Shown piece after piece: positions 8,535 to 14,772 of a stretch of 15,533 bases of DNA (position 1 is its first letter; each line of letters starts with the position of its first letter). The stretch comes from a bacterium (GTDB taxonomy: Bacteria > Eremiobacterota > Eremiobacteria > Baltobacterales > Baltobacteraceae). Below the pieces are notes generated by a model that saw only the letters and a list, made by a program, of their open reading frames with translations, was not told the origin of the DNA and did no database searches. The DNA lies in the NCBI GenBank assembly GCA_021782295.1, contig JAJXVC010000017.1, forward strand, positions 1-15,533, read 5' to 3'. A program made the translations under genes and the position numbers.

Positions 8535-8636
8535 ATGATCGAAGCATTGGCGCGCCTCGGCACCGGAAGCGCCCTCTCGATTGCATTCGAGGTTGCCGAT
8601 AACGTTCTGCTTCACGGATCGACGACCGCGCCATGA
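8535..8636 (+). CDS. Possible 33-residue ORF upstream of the ABC exporter
   Basis: An ATG at 8535 opens a 33-codon frame ending in TGA at 8634-8636, which overlaps the ATG of the exporter gene (ATGA). The frame fills most of the gap after dnaJ. The peptide is mostly neutral with no TM segment or motif that I recognise, and no clear Shine-Dalgarno precedes it. The overlap resembles the coupled junctions elsewhere in the window, and the exporter itself lacks a visible ribosome binding site, so a leader ORF for coupled translation is possible. It may equally be chance. Confidence 0.25.
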   Translation: MIEALARLGTGSALSIAFEVADNVLLHGSTTAP

Positions 8637-10441
8637 TGTCCGGGCACGGTCTCATGTGGTCGAACATGTACGACCCGGAGAAGCCGCAGGTCCGACGACG
8701 TGTTGATTGGGCGCGTATCCGTTCGCTCTTTTCCCCCTATTGGAAGCAACAGTCGCTGGTCTTCTTCTTCATCATCGTCAGCGCGGTCGTTGGCCTCGTG
8801 CCCGGTTACATGACGGCGCGGATCATCGATTCCGCTCTACCGCATCACAGCTTTCACGAACTTACTATCGACGTCGGCTTCATTCTTGCCGCAGCGATTC
8901 TTTCGATGGGCCTTGGCGTCGTGCAAGGGTACTTCAACTCGATGGTCGGCGAAGGGATCATGCGCGACCTGCGAACGAGTCTCGTCTCGCATCTTCATCG
9001 CATGCCGCTTTCGTTTTTCACCGCAACGAAGACCGGCGAGATCATGAATCGTGTCTCTAGCGATGTCGACAATATCGACGGCGTCGTTACCGGCACACTC
9101 ACCACGATCGTCACGAACATCGTCATGATTTCGACGACGCTCATTGCAATGTTGATCTGGAATTGGCGACTCGCGTTGATCTCGACGGTCGTCGTTCCGT
9201 TCATGGTTCTGCCGCTCGGACCGGTCGGACGAAAGATGTATGACGTCCGCAAGCGCACGCGCGAACAGCGGGATCGGATTGAATCGATCACGCAAGAAAC
9301 GCTTTCAATCTCGGGCATCACGCTGATTAAATCGTTTGTACGCGAAGCATACGAGCGCTCGCGTTTTTACAAGGTCGGAACCGAGCTGATGGATCTCGAG
9401 ATCCGGCTGGCGATGATTGGCCGCTGGTTCATCGCATCGGTGACCGCGATGGTCGTCGTCGGCCCGGCGGTGGTTTGGCTCGGCGGCGGTTGGCTCGCCC
9501 TTCAGGGCGCACTCGACGTCGGTGTCATCGTCGCTTTTATCGGGTACATCCAGGGGCGACTCTACGGCCCGGCGGCGGCATTGGTCGGCATCCAGGTCCA
9601 GATCGTCAGCGCCCTCGCCGTTTTCGAGCGTATCTTCGATTACCTCGACATGAAAACCGAGCGATACGATGCACCGGAGGCACTGCGGCTGGGAGAGCTT
9701 CGCGGAGACGTCGCCTTCGAGAACGTGTCGTTTGCCTACGAGGGCCGCGATCAAATTCTCGACCGAATTACCTTCGCGATTCCGGCCGGCAAAGTCGCAG
9801 CCTTCGTGGGACCGTCGGGAGCCGGGAAAACGACGATTACACAATTGTTGCCGCGTTTTTACGATATCTCCGAAGGGCATATTTTCGTCGACGGCCACGA
9901 TGTCGCAACCGTTGGCCTGGAGTCGCTGCGCGAAAATATCGGTATCGTCACTCAAGAAACATACCTGTTCCACGACAGCATTATCGCGAACCTACGCTAT
10001 TCGCGCCCCGATGCGAGTATCGACCTCATCCACGAAGCGGCGCGCGCGGCCAACATCCACGACTTTATCGAAACGTTGCCTCAAGGCTACGATACGATCG
10101 TCGGCGAGCGCGGGCATAAACTTTCGGGCGGCGAACGCCAACGTTTAGCGATCGCTCGCGTACTTTTAAAGAATCCACGTATTCTCATTCTCGACGAAGC
10201 AACTTCAGCTCTCGATTCTGAAAACGAAGCGGCGATTCAAAGCGCGCTGGAACGACTCATGCGCGGAAGAACGAGCATGGTTATAGCCCATCGCCTCTCA
10301 ACCGTCGTTAATGCCGACACGATTTTTGTCGTCGATGGCGGGCGCATCGTTGAATCGGGTTCGCACAACGAACTCATCGCGCATAACGGCACGTATGCGC
10401 GGCTCTATCGAACGCAGTTCCGCGAACGGATCCCTTCGTAA
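8633..10441 (+). CDS. ABC exporter half-transporter (fused TMD-NBD, MsbA/multidrug type)
   Basis: This 602-residue protein has an N-terminal six-helix ABC exporter membrane domain (about 30-335) fused to a nucleotide-binding domain (about 360-595). The NBD has Walker A GPSGAGKT (393-400), signature LSGGERQR (497-504), Walker B 'ILILDEATSALD' starting at 517 and the H-loop in 'SMVIAHRLSTV'. The membrane domain contains the intracellular coupling region 'MPLSFFTATKTGEIMNRVSSDVDNI'-like segment typical of type IV exporters. Such proteins work as dimers; with no partner gene beside it, a homodimer is likely. Substrates in the family range from lipids to drugs and peptides and cannot be told here. 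The start is uncertain: Met codons at 8633, 8636, 8654 and 8666 all precede the conserved part; 8633 is chosen for its ATGA overlap with the small upstream ORF. Confidence 0.93.
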   Translation: MMSGHGLMWSNMYDPEKPQVRRRVDWARIRSLFSPYWKQQSLVFFFIIVSAVVGLVPGYMTARIIDSALPHHSFHELTIDVGFILAAAILSMGLGVVQGYFNSMVGEGIMRDLRTSLVSHLHRMPLSFFTATKTGEIMNRVSSDVDNIDGVVTGTLTTIVTNIVMISTTLIAMLIWNWRLALISTVVVPFMVLPLGPVGRKMYDVRKRTREQRDRIESITQETLSISGITLIKSFVREAYERSRFYKVGTELMDLEIRLAMIGRWFIASVTAMVVVGPAVVWLGGGWLALQGALDVGVIVAFIGYIQGRLYGPAAALVGIQVQIVSALAVFERIFDYLDMKTERYDAPEALRLGELRGDVAFENVSFAYEGRDQILDRITFAIPAGKVAAFVGPSGAGKTTITQLLPRFYDISEGHIFVDGHDVATVGLESLRENIGIVTQETYLFHDSIIANLRYSRPDASIDLIHEAARAANIHDFIETLPQGYDTIVGERGHKLSGGERQRLAIARVLLKNPRILILDEATSALDSENEAAIQSALERLMRGRTSMVIAHRLSTVVNADTIFVVDGGRIVESGSHNELIAHNGTYARLYRTQFRERIPS

Positions 10442-10549
10442 CCCCAACTTTTCGAATCGCCTGAGTTTTGTCGTACCGAAGCGGCTCGCTCGGCCCTATT
10501 CTCTACTACGTAATGGGGAGAACCCCAACGTCATCTTTTCGCATCTTTC

Positions 10550-10554
10550 AGGAG
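10550..10554 (+). promoter_or_regulatory. Shine-Dalgarno of the CuA-domain gene
   Basis: AGGAG lies six bases before the ATG at 10561. It fixes the start there, rather than at an in-frame ATG at 10468, and so places the signal peptide at the N-terminus. Confidence 0.8.
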
Positions 10555-10560
10555 AACACC

Positions 10561-10905
10561 ATGCGCAAGCTCGCTTTAGCTCTCGCCCTTGCCTTCAGCG
10601 CCCTGACGGTCGCCTCGGCCAGCGCGAACAGCACCATTGTCGTCAAAGCCAAAAATTTCCAGTTCATGCCGAACGTCATCACCCTGCACGTCGGCAAGCC
10701 GCAGAAAATTTCGTTCGTCGCCCTTCAGGGCGTGCACGGAATGATCGCCCCCGAAGTCGGCATCACCAAGGTCATCACGATCACCGCAACGCCGACCGTC
10801 GTCACCGTCACCCCGAAGAAGATCGGCACGTTCCCGGCACACTGCGCGATTTATTGCGGCCTCGGCCACGCGCACATGATGATCACGTTCAAGGTTATCA
10901 AGTAA
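10561..10905 (+). CDS. Small secreted cupredoxin with a complete CuA site (free-standing COX2-like domain)
   Basis: This 114-residue protein starts with a Sec signal peptide (Lys at 3, hydrophobic 4-17, likely cleavage after A20 or A22). The mature part, about 92 residues, is a cupredoxin fold. The motif C95-x3-C99-x3-H103-x2-M106, with H59 upstream, reproduces the CuA ligands of cytochrome c oxidase subunit II and nitrous-oxide reductase; the Glu usual between the cysteines is replaced (AIY), though only its backbone carbonyl is a ligand. Unlike subunit II it has no membrane hairpin. No other oxidase genes are nearby. It could be a soluble periplasmic electron carrier or copper protein, or a subunit that joins an oxidase encoded elsewhere. 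It has its own ribosome site and a strong terminator, so it is probably transcribed alone. C-ending codons are frequent, which may reflect high expression. Confidence 0.85.
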   Translation: MRKLALALALAFSALTVASASANSTIVVKAKNFQFMPNVITLHVGKPQKISFVALQGVHGMIAPEVGITKVITITATPTVVTVTPKKIGTFPAHCAIYCGLGHAHMMITFKVIK

Positions 10906-10928
10906 CCTCAAGCGGTATCGATCACATA

Positions 10929-10967
10929 GAGAGGGGAGGCGCCAGCGGCGCCTCCCCTCTCGCTTTT
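10929..10967 (+). terminator. Intrinsic terminator of the CuA-domain gene
   Basis: A perfect 15-bp, GC-rich stem (10929-10943 with 10947-10961) with loop AGC is followed by GC and five T residues (10963-10967). It ends the + strand transcript. No T-run is present on the other side, so it does not look bidirectional for the opposing gene that ends at 10972. Confidence 0.92.
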
Positions 10968-10971
10968 TCCG

Positions 10972-11238
10972 TTAGTGGTGGTTGTCGAACGCGATCCCGG
11001 CGCGCACCTGGCCGATGGCCTGTTCGACGAGATTATAGGCAGCCGCGCGATGGCCGCCCTTATCGCGTTGAGCCGCGTTGAGCTGAGCAGCCGCGCGGTT
11101 GAGCGCTCCGAGCGCCATTTGCATGTGAGGCTGCCGTTCGAACGCATATGCGGTGACGGTCGACCCGAGAAGGAGCCCGAGCAGAATCAGCGCCCCGATG
11201 CGAAGATATCCGGCGATTTTCGAACGATATTGAAGCAT
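10972..11238 (-). CDS. Small secreted or membrane-anchored helical protein, function unknown
   Basis: From the ATG at 11238 this encodes 88 residues. Residues 1-12 are basic, about 13-33 are a hydrophobic helix (signal peptide or anchor), and the rest is an amphipathic, Ala-rich pair of helices containing 'DKGGHR' and ending in 'GIAFDNHH'. The helical part (regular Ala/Leu spacing, then DKGGHR, then a second helix) resembles small uncharacterised exported proteins of other bacteria, but I know no function. The ATG at 11238 is chosen over an upstream ATG at 11301 because AGGAG (11247-11251 on this strand) lies 8 bases before it and the hydrophobic helix then sits at the N-terminus. It may be transcribed with the CoA-transferase genes upstream on the same strand, or from its own promoter in the 95-bp gap. 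His residues at the end (NHH) could bind metal; this is speculation. Confidence 0.75.
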   Translation of the reverse strand: MLQYRSKIAGYLRIGALILLGLLLGSTVTAYAFERQPHMQMALGALNRAAAQLNAAQRDKGGHRAAAYNLVEQAIGQVRAGIAFDNHH

Positions 11239-11260
11239 GGCGTGAACTCCTATGACGTTA

Positions 11261-11292
11261 CGTGCGGTATTCGAGATCGAAAATACCGCGCG
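11261..11292 (-). promoter_or_regulatory. Inverted repeat between scoB and the small secreted protein gene
   Basis: GCGGTATT (11264-11271) and AATACCGC (11282-11289) form a perfect 8-bp dyad around 10 bases. It extends outward by a G-T pair and two more base pairs (11261-11263 with 11290-11292). It lies 26 bases upstream of the small gene's start. It may be an operator or the 3'-end hairpin of the scoAB transcript; no T-run follows on the - strand. Confidence 0.4.
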
Positions 11293-11333
11293 CATCAACA
11301 TGAGTCCACTAAAATCGGATGAGAAAACTCTAC

Positions 11334-11990
11334 CTAGCCGGCCATCGATTTCGGCGTATCCGGAATCAGCAGGGGTGCACCGGTGCCGGCCTGCACTTCT
11401 TCGACGCTCACTCCCGGAGCAAGTTCGCGTAGGACGAGCCCCTCGGGTTCGATATCGATCACCGCAAGGTCGGTCATTAATTTATGTATGACGCGTTTTC
11501 CGGTGAGCGGCAGCGTACATTCGGTGACGATTTTATGCGCGTTGCCCTTCGCGACGTGCTCCATCATCACGATCACTTTTTTTGCCCCATGCACGAGATC
11601 CATCGCGCCGCCCATTCCCTTGACCATCTTCCCGGGAATCATCCAGTTCGCGAGGTCGCCGTGCGCGCTCACCTGCATTGCGCCGAGGACGGCGAGATCG
11701 ATATGCCCGCCGCGAATCATGCCGAACGAAAGCGCAGAATCGAAAAATGACGCCCCAGGCAATACCGTTACGGTCTCTTTTCCGGCGTTGATGAGATCTG
11801 CATCGACATCGTCTTCGTACGGGTAAGGACCGGTTCCGAGGATACCGTTCTCGCTCTGCAAGACGACGCGCACGCCCGCCGGGACGTAGTTCGGAATCAA
11901 TGTGGGCATACCGATGCCGAGATTGACGTACATACCGTCGCGCAACTCACGCGCGACGCGGGCAGCGAGTTCTTCGCGTGATAGTGCCAT
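11334..11990 (-). CDS. scoB: 3-oxoacid CoA-transferase subunit B
   Basis: This 218-residue beta subunit of a family I CoA-transferase moves CoA from succinyl-CoA (or acetyl-CoA) to acetoacetate or a similar oxoacid. The N-terminus has '[15 protein letters not shown]' (22-36). The catalytic Glu is E47 in 'SENGILG', which forms the glutamyl-CoA thioester. '[19 protein letters not shown]' and '[18 protein letters not shown]' are standard family blocks. The start lies one base after the subunit A stop, with GAGGG of the subunit A end as ribosome site. The exact acid cannot be told from AtoA/PcaJ-type relatives by eye; the ScoB resemblance is the best guess. Together with the acyl-CoA dehydrogenase nearby it suggests ketone-body, polyhydroxybutyrate or short-chain fatty acid use. 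Confidence 0.93.
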   Translation of the reverse strand: MALSREELAARVARELRDGMYVNLGIGMPTLIPNYVPAGVRVVLQSENGILGTGPYPYEDDVDADLINAGKETVTVLPGASFFDSALSFGMIRGGHIDLAVLGAMQVSAHGDLANWMIPGKMVKGMGGAMDLVHGAKKVIVMMEHVAKGNAHKIVTECTLPLTGKRVIHKLMTDLAVIDIEPEGLVLRELAPGVSVEEVQAGTGAPLLIPDTPKSMAG

Positions 11991-11991
11991 C

Positions 11992-12750
11992 TTAGTTGCC
12001 CTCCCGTTTGCGCGTGGTGACTCGCTCGATCCGTTTACCCTCGGCGCCTACCTCGACGACGCGGGCGACGAAAATCCCGGGAACGTGGACGTTCTCCGGT
12101 TCGATTTCGCCCGGCTCGACGAGTCGCTCGACTTCGGCGATCGTGATACGGCCGGCCATCGCGCAGAGCGGGTTGAAATTTCGCGTTGCTTTTGCGAAAT
12201 AGAGATTTCCTTCGCGGTCGCCGATACTCGCCCGCACCAGCGCAAAATCGCAAACGATCGCTTCTTCGAGTACGTACTCCTGATCGCCGAATCGTCGCGT
12301 TTCTTTCGGAGGCGAACCCTTCGCGACGCTACCGTCGGGATTGTGACGCCAGGGCAGCCCTCCCATCGCAATCGGCGTACCGACGCCGGCGGGAGTATAG
12401 AAGGCCGGAATCCCGCAGCCCCCGGCACGAAGCCGCTCGGCGAGCGTTCCCTGCGGCACGAGTTCGACCTCGAGCTCGCCGGAGAGATACTGCCGTTCGA
12501 ATTCCTTGTTTTCGCCGACGTAGGAGCCGGTCGTTCGACGGATGCGCTTGTTGTCGAGGAGAACGCCAAGCCCCCATCCATCGACACCACAGTTATTGGA
12601 AACGGTGACGAGATCTTTCGCACCCTGCGCGAGCAACGCGTGGATCAGGTTATGGGGGATGCCGTTGAGGCCGAAACCTCCGACGGCTAACGAGGCCCCG
12701 TTGGGAATGTCGGCGACGGCCGCGGCCGCCGATGGGTACACTTTCTCCAT
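11992..12750 (-). CDS. scoA: 3-oxoacid CoA-transferase subunit A
   Basis: This 252-residue alpha subunit is the partner of the following gene. It shows '[14 protein letters not shown]' (23-36), '[12 protein letters not shown]', '[22 protein letters not shown]'-type segment and '[21 protein letters not shown]', all typical of SCOT/PcaI alpha subunits and containing the CoA-binding glycine-rich loop. The length is slightly above the bacterial norm (about 220-235). The extra residues are near the middle (around '[19 protein letters not shown]'). The ATG at 12750 has no strong Shine-Dalgarno. It is divergent from the acyl-CoA dehydrogenase gene, and the 231-bp gap carries palindromic repeats, so any promoter for this gene lies in or near them. 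Confidence 0.93.
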   Translation of the reverse strand: MEKVYPSAAAAVADIPNGASLAVGGFGLNGIPHNLIHALLAQGAKDLVTVSNNCGVDGWGLGVLLDNKRIRRTTGSYVGENKEFERQYLSGELEVELVPQGTLAERLRAGGCGIPAFYTPAGVGTPIAMGGLPWRHNPDGSVAKGSPPKETRRFGDQEYVLEEAIVCDFALVRASIGDREGNLYFAKATRNFNPLCAMAGRITIAEVERLVEPGEIEPENVHVPGIFVARVVEVGAEGKRIERVTTRKREGN

Positions 12751-12763
12751 ACCGGCGCAGATA

Positions 12764-12793
12764 GGCGGTCACGGGAGCAAAACCCTGGTCGCC
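12764..12793 (+). other. Imperfect hairpin upstream of the repeat cluster
   Basis: As + strand RNA, GGCGGTCA (12764-12771) can pair with TGGTCGCC (12786-12793), using two G-U pairs, plus an inner GG/CC. It is the only structure I see in the scoA-proximal part of this gap. The G-U pairs mean it would be weak in scoA's own RNA. Confidence 0.2.
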
Positions 12794-12824
12794 CACGAAT
12801 CTATCGGTCAGTTCAAAATCCGGT

Positions 12825-12952
12825 CTCTCGATACGGCCCATGACGGGCCTACTCGAGATGACATTCCTCTCGATACAGTCCCGCTGGGGCCTACTCGAGA
12901 TGACAATTCCTCTCGATACAGTCCCGATGGGGCCTACTCGAGATGACACTTC
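12825..12952. repeat. Three tandem palindromic (REP-like) repeats
   Basis: Copies run 12825-12866, 12867-12909 and 12910-12952 (42, 43 and 43 bases). Each contains TCTCGA-TAC, an inner dyad, then TAC-TCGAGA and a GATGACA tail. Outer arms TCTCGA and TCGAGA are complementary. The inner dyad is GGCCC/GGGCC in copy 1 and GTCCC/GGGGC in copies 2 and 3, so pairing is kept with one G-T. The first copy's outer arm begins at 12824. The cluster lies between two divergent genes and stops 29 bases before the acyl-CoA dehydrogenase start. Short palindromic repeats of this sort occur in many bacterial genomes and are often spread by RAYT-type transposases; no transposase is seen here. Confidence 0.85.
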
Positions 12953-12970
12953 CACTCGTTATCCGTGAAG

Positions 12971-12975
12971 AGGAG
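12971..12975 (+). promoter_or_regulatory. Shine-Dalgarno of the acyl-CoA dehydrogenase gene
   Basis: AGGAG (within GAAGAGGAG) lies six bases before the ATG at 12982. It selects that start over an in-frame ATG at 12943 that falls inside the third palindromic repeat. Confidence 0.8.
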
Positions 12976-12981
12976 TTCACA

Positions 12982-14139
12982 ATGTCAGTAGCGGCGCAAG
13001 CGCACGAAGAAGAAGCGATGATCGTCGAAATGGTGCGCGAATTAGTAGCTGAGAAGGTCGCGCCGCGCGCGGCAGCGATCGACGAAAGCGAAGAGTTCCC
13101 AGATGATATCCGTCGCCTCTTCGCGCAGAACGATCTTTTAGGAATTCCGATTCCCACCGAATACGGCGGTCTCGGCGGGAGTTTCGTTACCTACGTGAAG
13201 GTCGTCGAAGAGATTGCCAAAGCCTGTGCATCGAGTTCGCTGATCGTCGCAGTGCAAGAACTCGGCATGCTGCCGATCATGATCGGCGGCAACGACGAAC
13301 AGAAACGGCGTTTTCTTCCGAAGATCGCCTCAGGCGAGCACCTTGCAGCATACGCGCTTACCGAAGCGAGCAGCGGCTCCGATGCGCTTGGTTCGATGCG
13401 GACGCGTGCGCGCCGCGACGGCGATTCCTACGTTCTCGACGGCCAGAAAATTTGGATCACCAACGGGAGCGTTGCCGACGTCGTCTGCGTCTTCGCGGTG
13501 ACCGACCCGGAGGCTGGGAGCCGCGGTGTCAGCGCCTTCGTCGTGGAGAAAGGCACTCCGGGTTTCTCGGTCGGCAAAAAAGAGCGCAAGATGGGTATCA
13601 AGGGCTCGCCGACCGTCGAGTTGATCTTCAACGAGTGCCGCGTCCCGGCCGCCAATCGCCTCGGCGAAGAGGGCGAGGGGTTCAAGATTGCAATGAAGGT
13701 CCTCGATAAGTCGCGTCCCGGCATCGCCGCACAGGCGCTCGGCATCGCCGCCGGGGCCCTCGAATATGCTACCCAATACGCGCGCGACCGCGTCGCCTTC
13801 GGCAAGCCGATCGGCCAGCACCAAGGCATCGGCTTCATGCTTGCCGATATGAAGACCGAGGTCGAGGCGGCCCGCCTTATGCTCTACGAATCGGCGCGGA
13901 AATGCGACGAGGGAGCCCCCGACGTCTCGCTCTGGGCCTCGATGGCAAAGCTCAAATGCGGGGACGTGGCGATGGCGGTGACCACCGACGCGGTCCAAGT
14001 GCTCGGCGGCTTCGGCTACTCGGCGGAGTACCCGGTCGAGCGGATGATGCGCGATGCCAAAATCACCCAAATCTACGAGGGAACCCAGCAGATCCAACGC
14101 CTGGTCATCTCCCGCAAGTTAGTTGGGAAGGGGCGCTAG
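12982..14139 (+). CDS. Acyl-CoA dehydrogenase, short-chain type
   Basis: This 385-residue FAD enzyme introduces the alpha-beta double bond in acyl-CoA and passes electrons to electron-transfer flavoprotein. Family block 1, 'ALTEASSGSDALG', is near residues 124-136. Block 2, 'QVLGGFGYSAEYPVERMMRDAK', leads into 'QIYEGTQQIQ', where E366 is the catalytic base at the position used by short-chain/butyryl-CoA dehydrogenases. 'FGKPIGQHQGI' is the usual FAD-contacting helix. The length is normal. Close bacterial relatives act on butyryl-CoA, but branched-chain (isobutyryl/2-methylbutyryl) substrates remain possible. It is divergent from the CoA-transferase pair, which supports a shared short-chain acyl-CoA role. 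No ETF genes are in view. Confidence 0.95.
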   Translation: MSVAAQAHEEEAMIVEMVRELVAEKVAPRAAAIDESEEFPDDIRRLFAQNDLLGIPIPTEYGGLGGSFVTYVKVVEEIAKACASSSLIVAVQELGMLPIMIGGNDEQKRRFLPKIASGEHLAAYALTEASSGSDALGSMRTRARRDGDSYVLDGQKIWITNGSVADVVCVFAVTDPEAGSRGVSAFVVEKGTPGFSVGKKERKMGIKGSPTVELIFNECRVPAANRLGEEGEGFKIAMKVLDKSRPGIAAQALGIAAGALEYATQYARDRVAFGKPIGQHQGIGFMLADMKTEVEAARLMLYESARKCDEGAPDVSLWASMAKLKCGDVAMAVTTDAVQVLGGFGYSAEYPVERMMRDAKITQIYEGTQQIQRLVISRKLVGKGR

Positions 14140-14158
14140 CTCGCCTTTGCGAACTAAC
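14118..14158 (+). other. Stem-loop spanning the acyl-CoA dehydrogenase stop codon
   Basis: GTTAGTT (14118-14124) pairs with AACTAAC (14152-14158). Inside, GGCG (14132-14135) pairs with CGCC (14142-14145), extended by two G-U and one A-U pair, around the loop CTAGCT. The TAG stop (14137-14139) is in the loop. Only a C/T-rich stretch follows, so it is a weak candidate terminator or 3'-end structure. A smaller AT-rich dyad (TCTTAA/TTAAGA, 14175-14192) follows. Confidence 0.4.
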
Positions 14159-14208
14159 CGCCCTTCTCAGACGTTCTTAAGGCACGTTAAGAGACGAATT
14201 TTCGCAAA

Positions 14209-14218
14209 AAGGGGGTGA
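14209..14218 (+). promoter_or_regulatory. Very strong Shine-Dalgarno of the Lys/Ala repeat gene
   Basis: AAGGGGGTGA differs at one position from the ideal AAGGAGGTGA and ends four bases before the ATG at 14223. It is the strongest ribosome site in the window and predicts high expression. Confidence 0.8.
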
Positions 14219-14222
14219 AATA

Positions 14223-14561
14223 ATGCGCAAACTCCTCGCTGCACTGATCGCGGCGTCCTTCCTCGCAACCGGTACGGCTATGGCCGCCTCGGCGAGCAAA
14301 GGCACCACGAAGACCACGACCAAGAAGGCCGCCGGCAAGAAAGCCGCTGCTAAGAAGGCTCCGGCAAAGAAAGCGATGACCAAGAAGGCCACCGCGAAGA
14401 AGGCCACCGCGAAGAAAGCCGCTGCTAAGAAGGCTCCGGCAAAGAAAGCGATGACCAAGAAGGCCACCGCGAAGAAAGCCGCTGCTAAGAAGGCTCCGGC
14501 AAAGAAAGCGACTGCCAAAAAGGCTGCCGCAAAGAAGGGCCATAAACCGCCCGTTCACTAG
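14223..14561 (+). CDS. Secreted Lys/Ala-rich repeat protein resembling histone H1-like tails
   Basis: This 112-residue protein begins with a clear Sec signal peptide (RK at 2-3, hydrophobic 4-16, likely cleavage after AMA at 19-21). The mature part is almost only Lys, Ala, Thr and Pro in KKAx[11 protein letters not shown] pentamers. Three 20-residue repeats start at residue 39, and the end is 'KKGHKPPVH'. Such KKAAAKK stretches are known from bacterial histone H1-like proteins (Hc1/AlgP type), which bind DNA, but those are cytoplasmic. With a signal peptide the protein should be exported, where it could bind anionic surfaces, polysaccharide or extracellular DNA; this is inference. It has its own very strong ribosome site and a strong terminator. 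The opposite strand is also open, but that follows from the repeat composition. Confidence 0.85.
   Translation: MRKLLAALIAASFLATGTAMAASASKGTTKTTTKKAAGKKAAAKKAPAKKAMTKKATAKKATAKKAAAKKAPAKKAMTKKATAKKAAAKKAPAKKATAKKAAAKKGHKPPVH
14337..14531 (+). repeat. Three 60-bp direct repeats inside the Lys/Ala gene
   Basis: Copies lie at 14337-14396, 14412-14471 and 14472-14531. The first two are identical by eye. The third matches for about 39 bases and then diverges. A 15-bp partial unit (14397-14411) sits between copies 1 and 2 and repeats the last 15 bases of a unit. Near identity at DNA level, including third codon positions, indicates recent duplication by slippage or recombination. Confidence 0.9.
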
Positions 14562-14605
14562 TAGATCCACGTTATTATTCTCATCGACCTAGGGGCAGGT
14601 GCCCC

Positions 14606-14639
14606 AAAGGCATCGTCGATCTCGACGGTGCCTTTTTTT
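14606..14639 (+). terminator. Intrinsic terminator of the Lys/Ala repeat gene
   Basis: A 13-bp stem with one G-T pair (14606-14618 with 14623-14635), loop ATCT, runs into seven T residues (14633-14639). Directly before it, GGGGC (14592-14596) and GCCCC (14601-14605) form a second short hairpin. This is 45 bases after the stop codon. Confidence 0.93.
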
Positions 14640-14724
14640 GCCACCGTCGGCGGTAGCGATCGCGCGTTGCCGCTCATTTGCTTGTCAGCCGACGACAATA
14701 AACCAGGTGGCGGTGAAGATTCGC

Positions 14725-14739
14725 CTCCCCCGGGGGGAG
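14725..14739 (-). other. GC-rich hairpin downstream of the S9 peptidase gene
   Basis: CTCCCC (14725-14730) pairs with GGGGAG (14734-14739) around three bases, 34 bases past the peptidase stop on the - strand. No T-run follows on that strand, so a terminator role is doubtful. I see nothing else in 14640-14772. Confidence 0.25.
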
Positions 14740-14772
14740 CGCACGAACAGAGCCGATGGGTCGATTGCCCTT

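Noticed and set aside
10444..10525. Sigma70-type promoter before the CuA gene (TTGTCG with TATTCT).
   Set aside because: The spacing between the two boxes is 23 bases, too long for a normal promoter, and no better pair was found by eye.
10468..10560. Upstream ATG start for the CuA-domain protein.
   Set aside because: It would bury the signal peptide behind 31 extra residues, while the ATG at 10561 follows a clear AGGAG.
12825..12952. CRISPR array interpretation of the three repeats.
   Set aside because: The copies abut with no unique spacers, the repeats themselves are nested palindromes, and no cas gene is nearby.
12650..12955. A 101-codon - strand ORF through the palindromic repeats.
   Set aside because: It runs through three tandem repeat copies and overlaps the scoA 5' end in another frame. 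Its repeated ISSRPxRDCIER-like segments are just the translated repeat.
12943..12981. Upstream ATG start for the acyl-CoA dehydrogenase (12943).
   Set aside because: It falls inside the third palindromic repeat. The ATG at 12982 has AGGAG six bases before it and gives the normal family N-terminus.
14177..14518. Long - strand ORF opposite the Lys/Ala gene, giving a Phe/Ala-rich, seemingly membrane-spanning protein.
   Set aside because: It is the mirror image of the KKA codon repeats, has no convincing ribosome site, and overlaps a well-supported + strand gene with signal peptide, strong Shine-Dalgarno and terminator.
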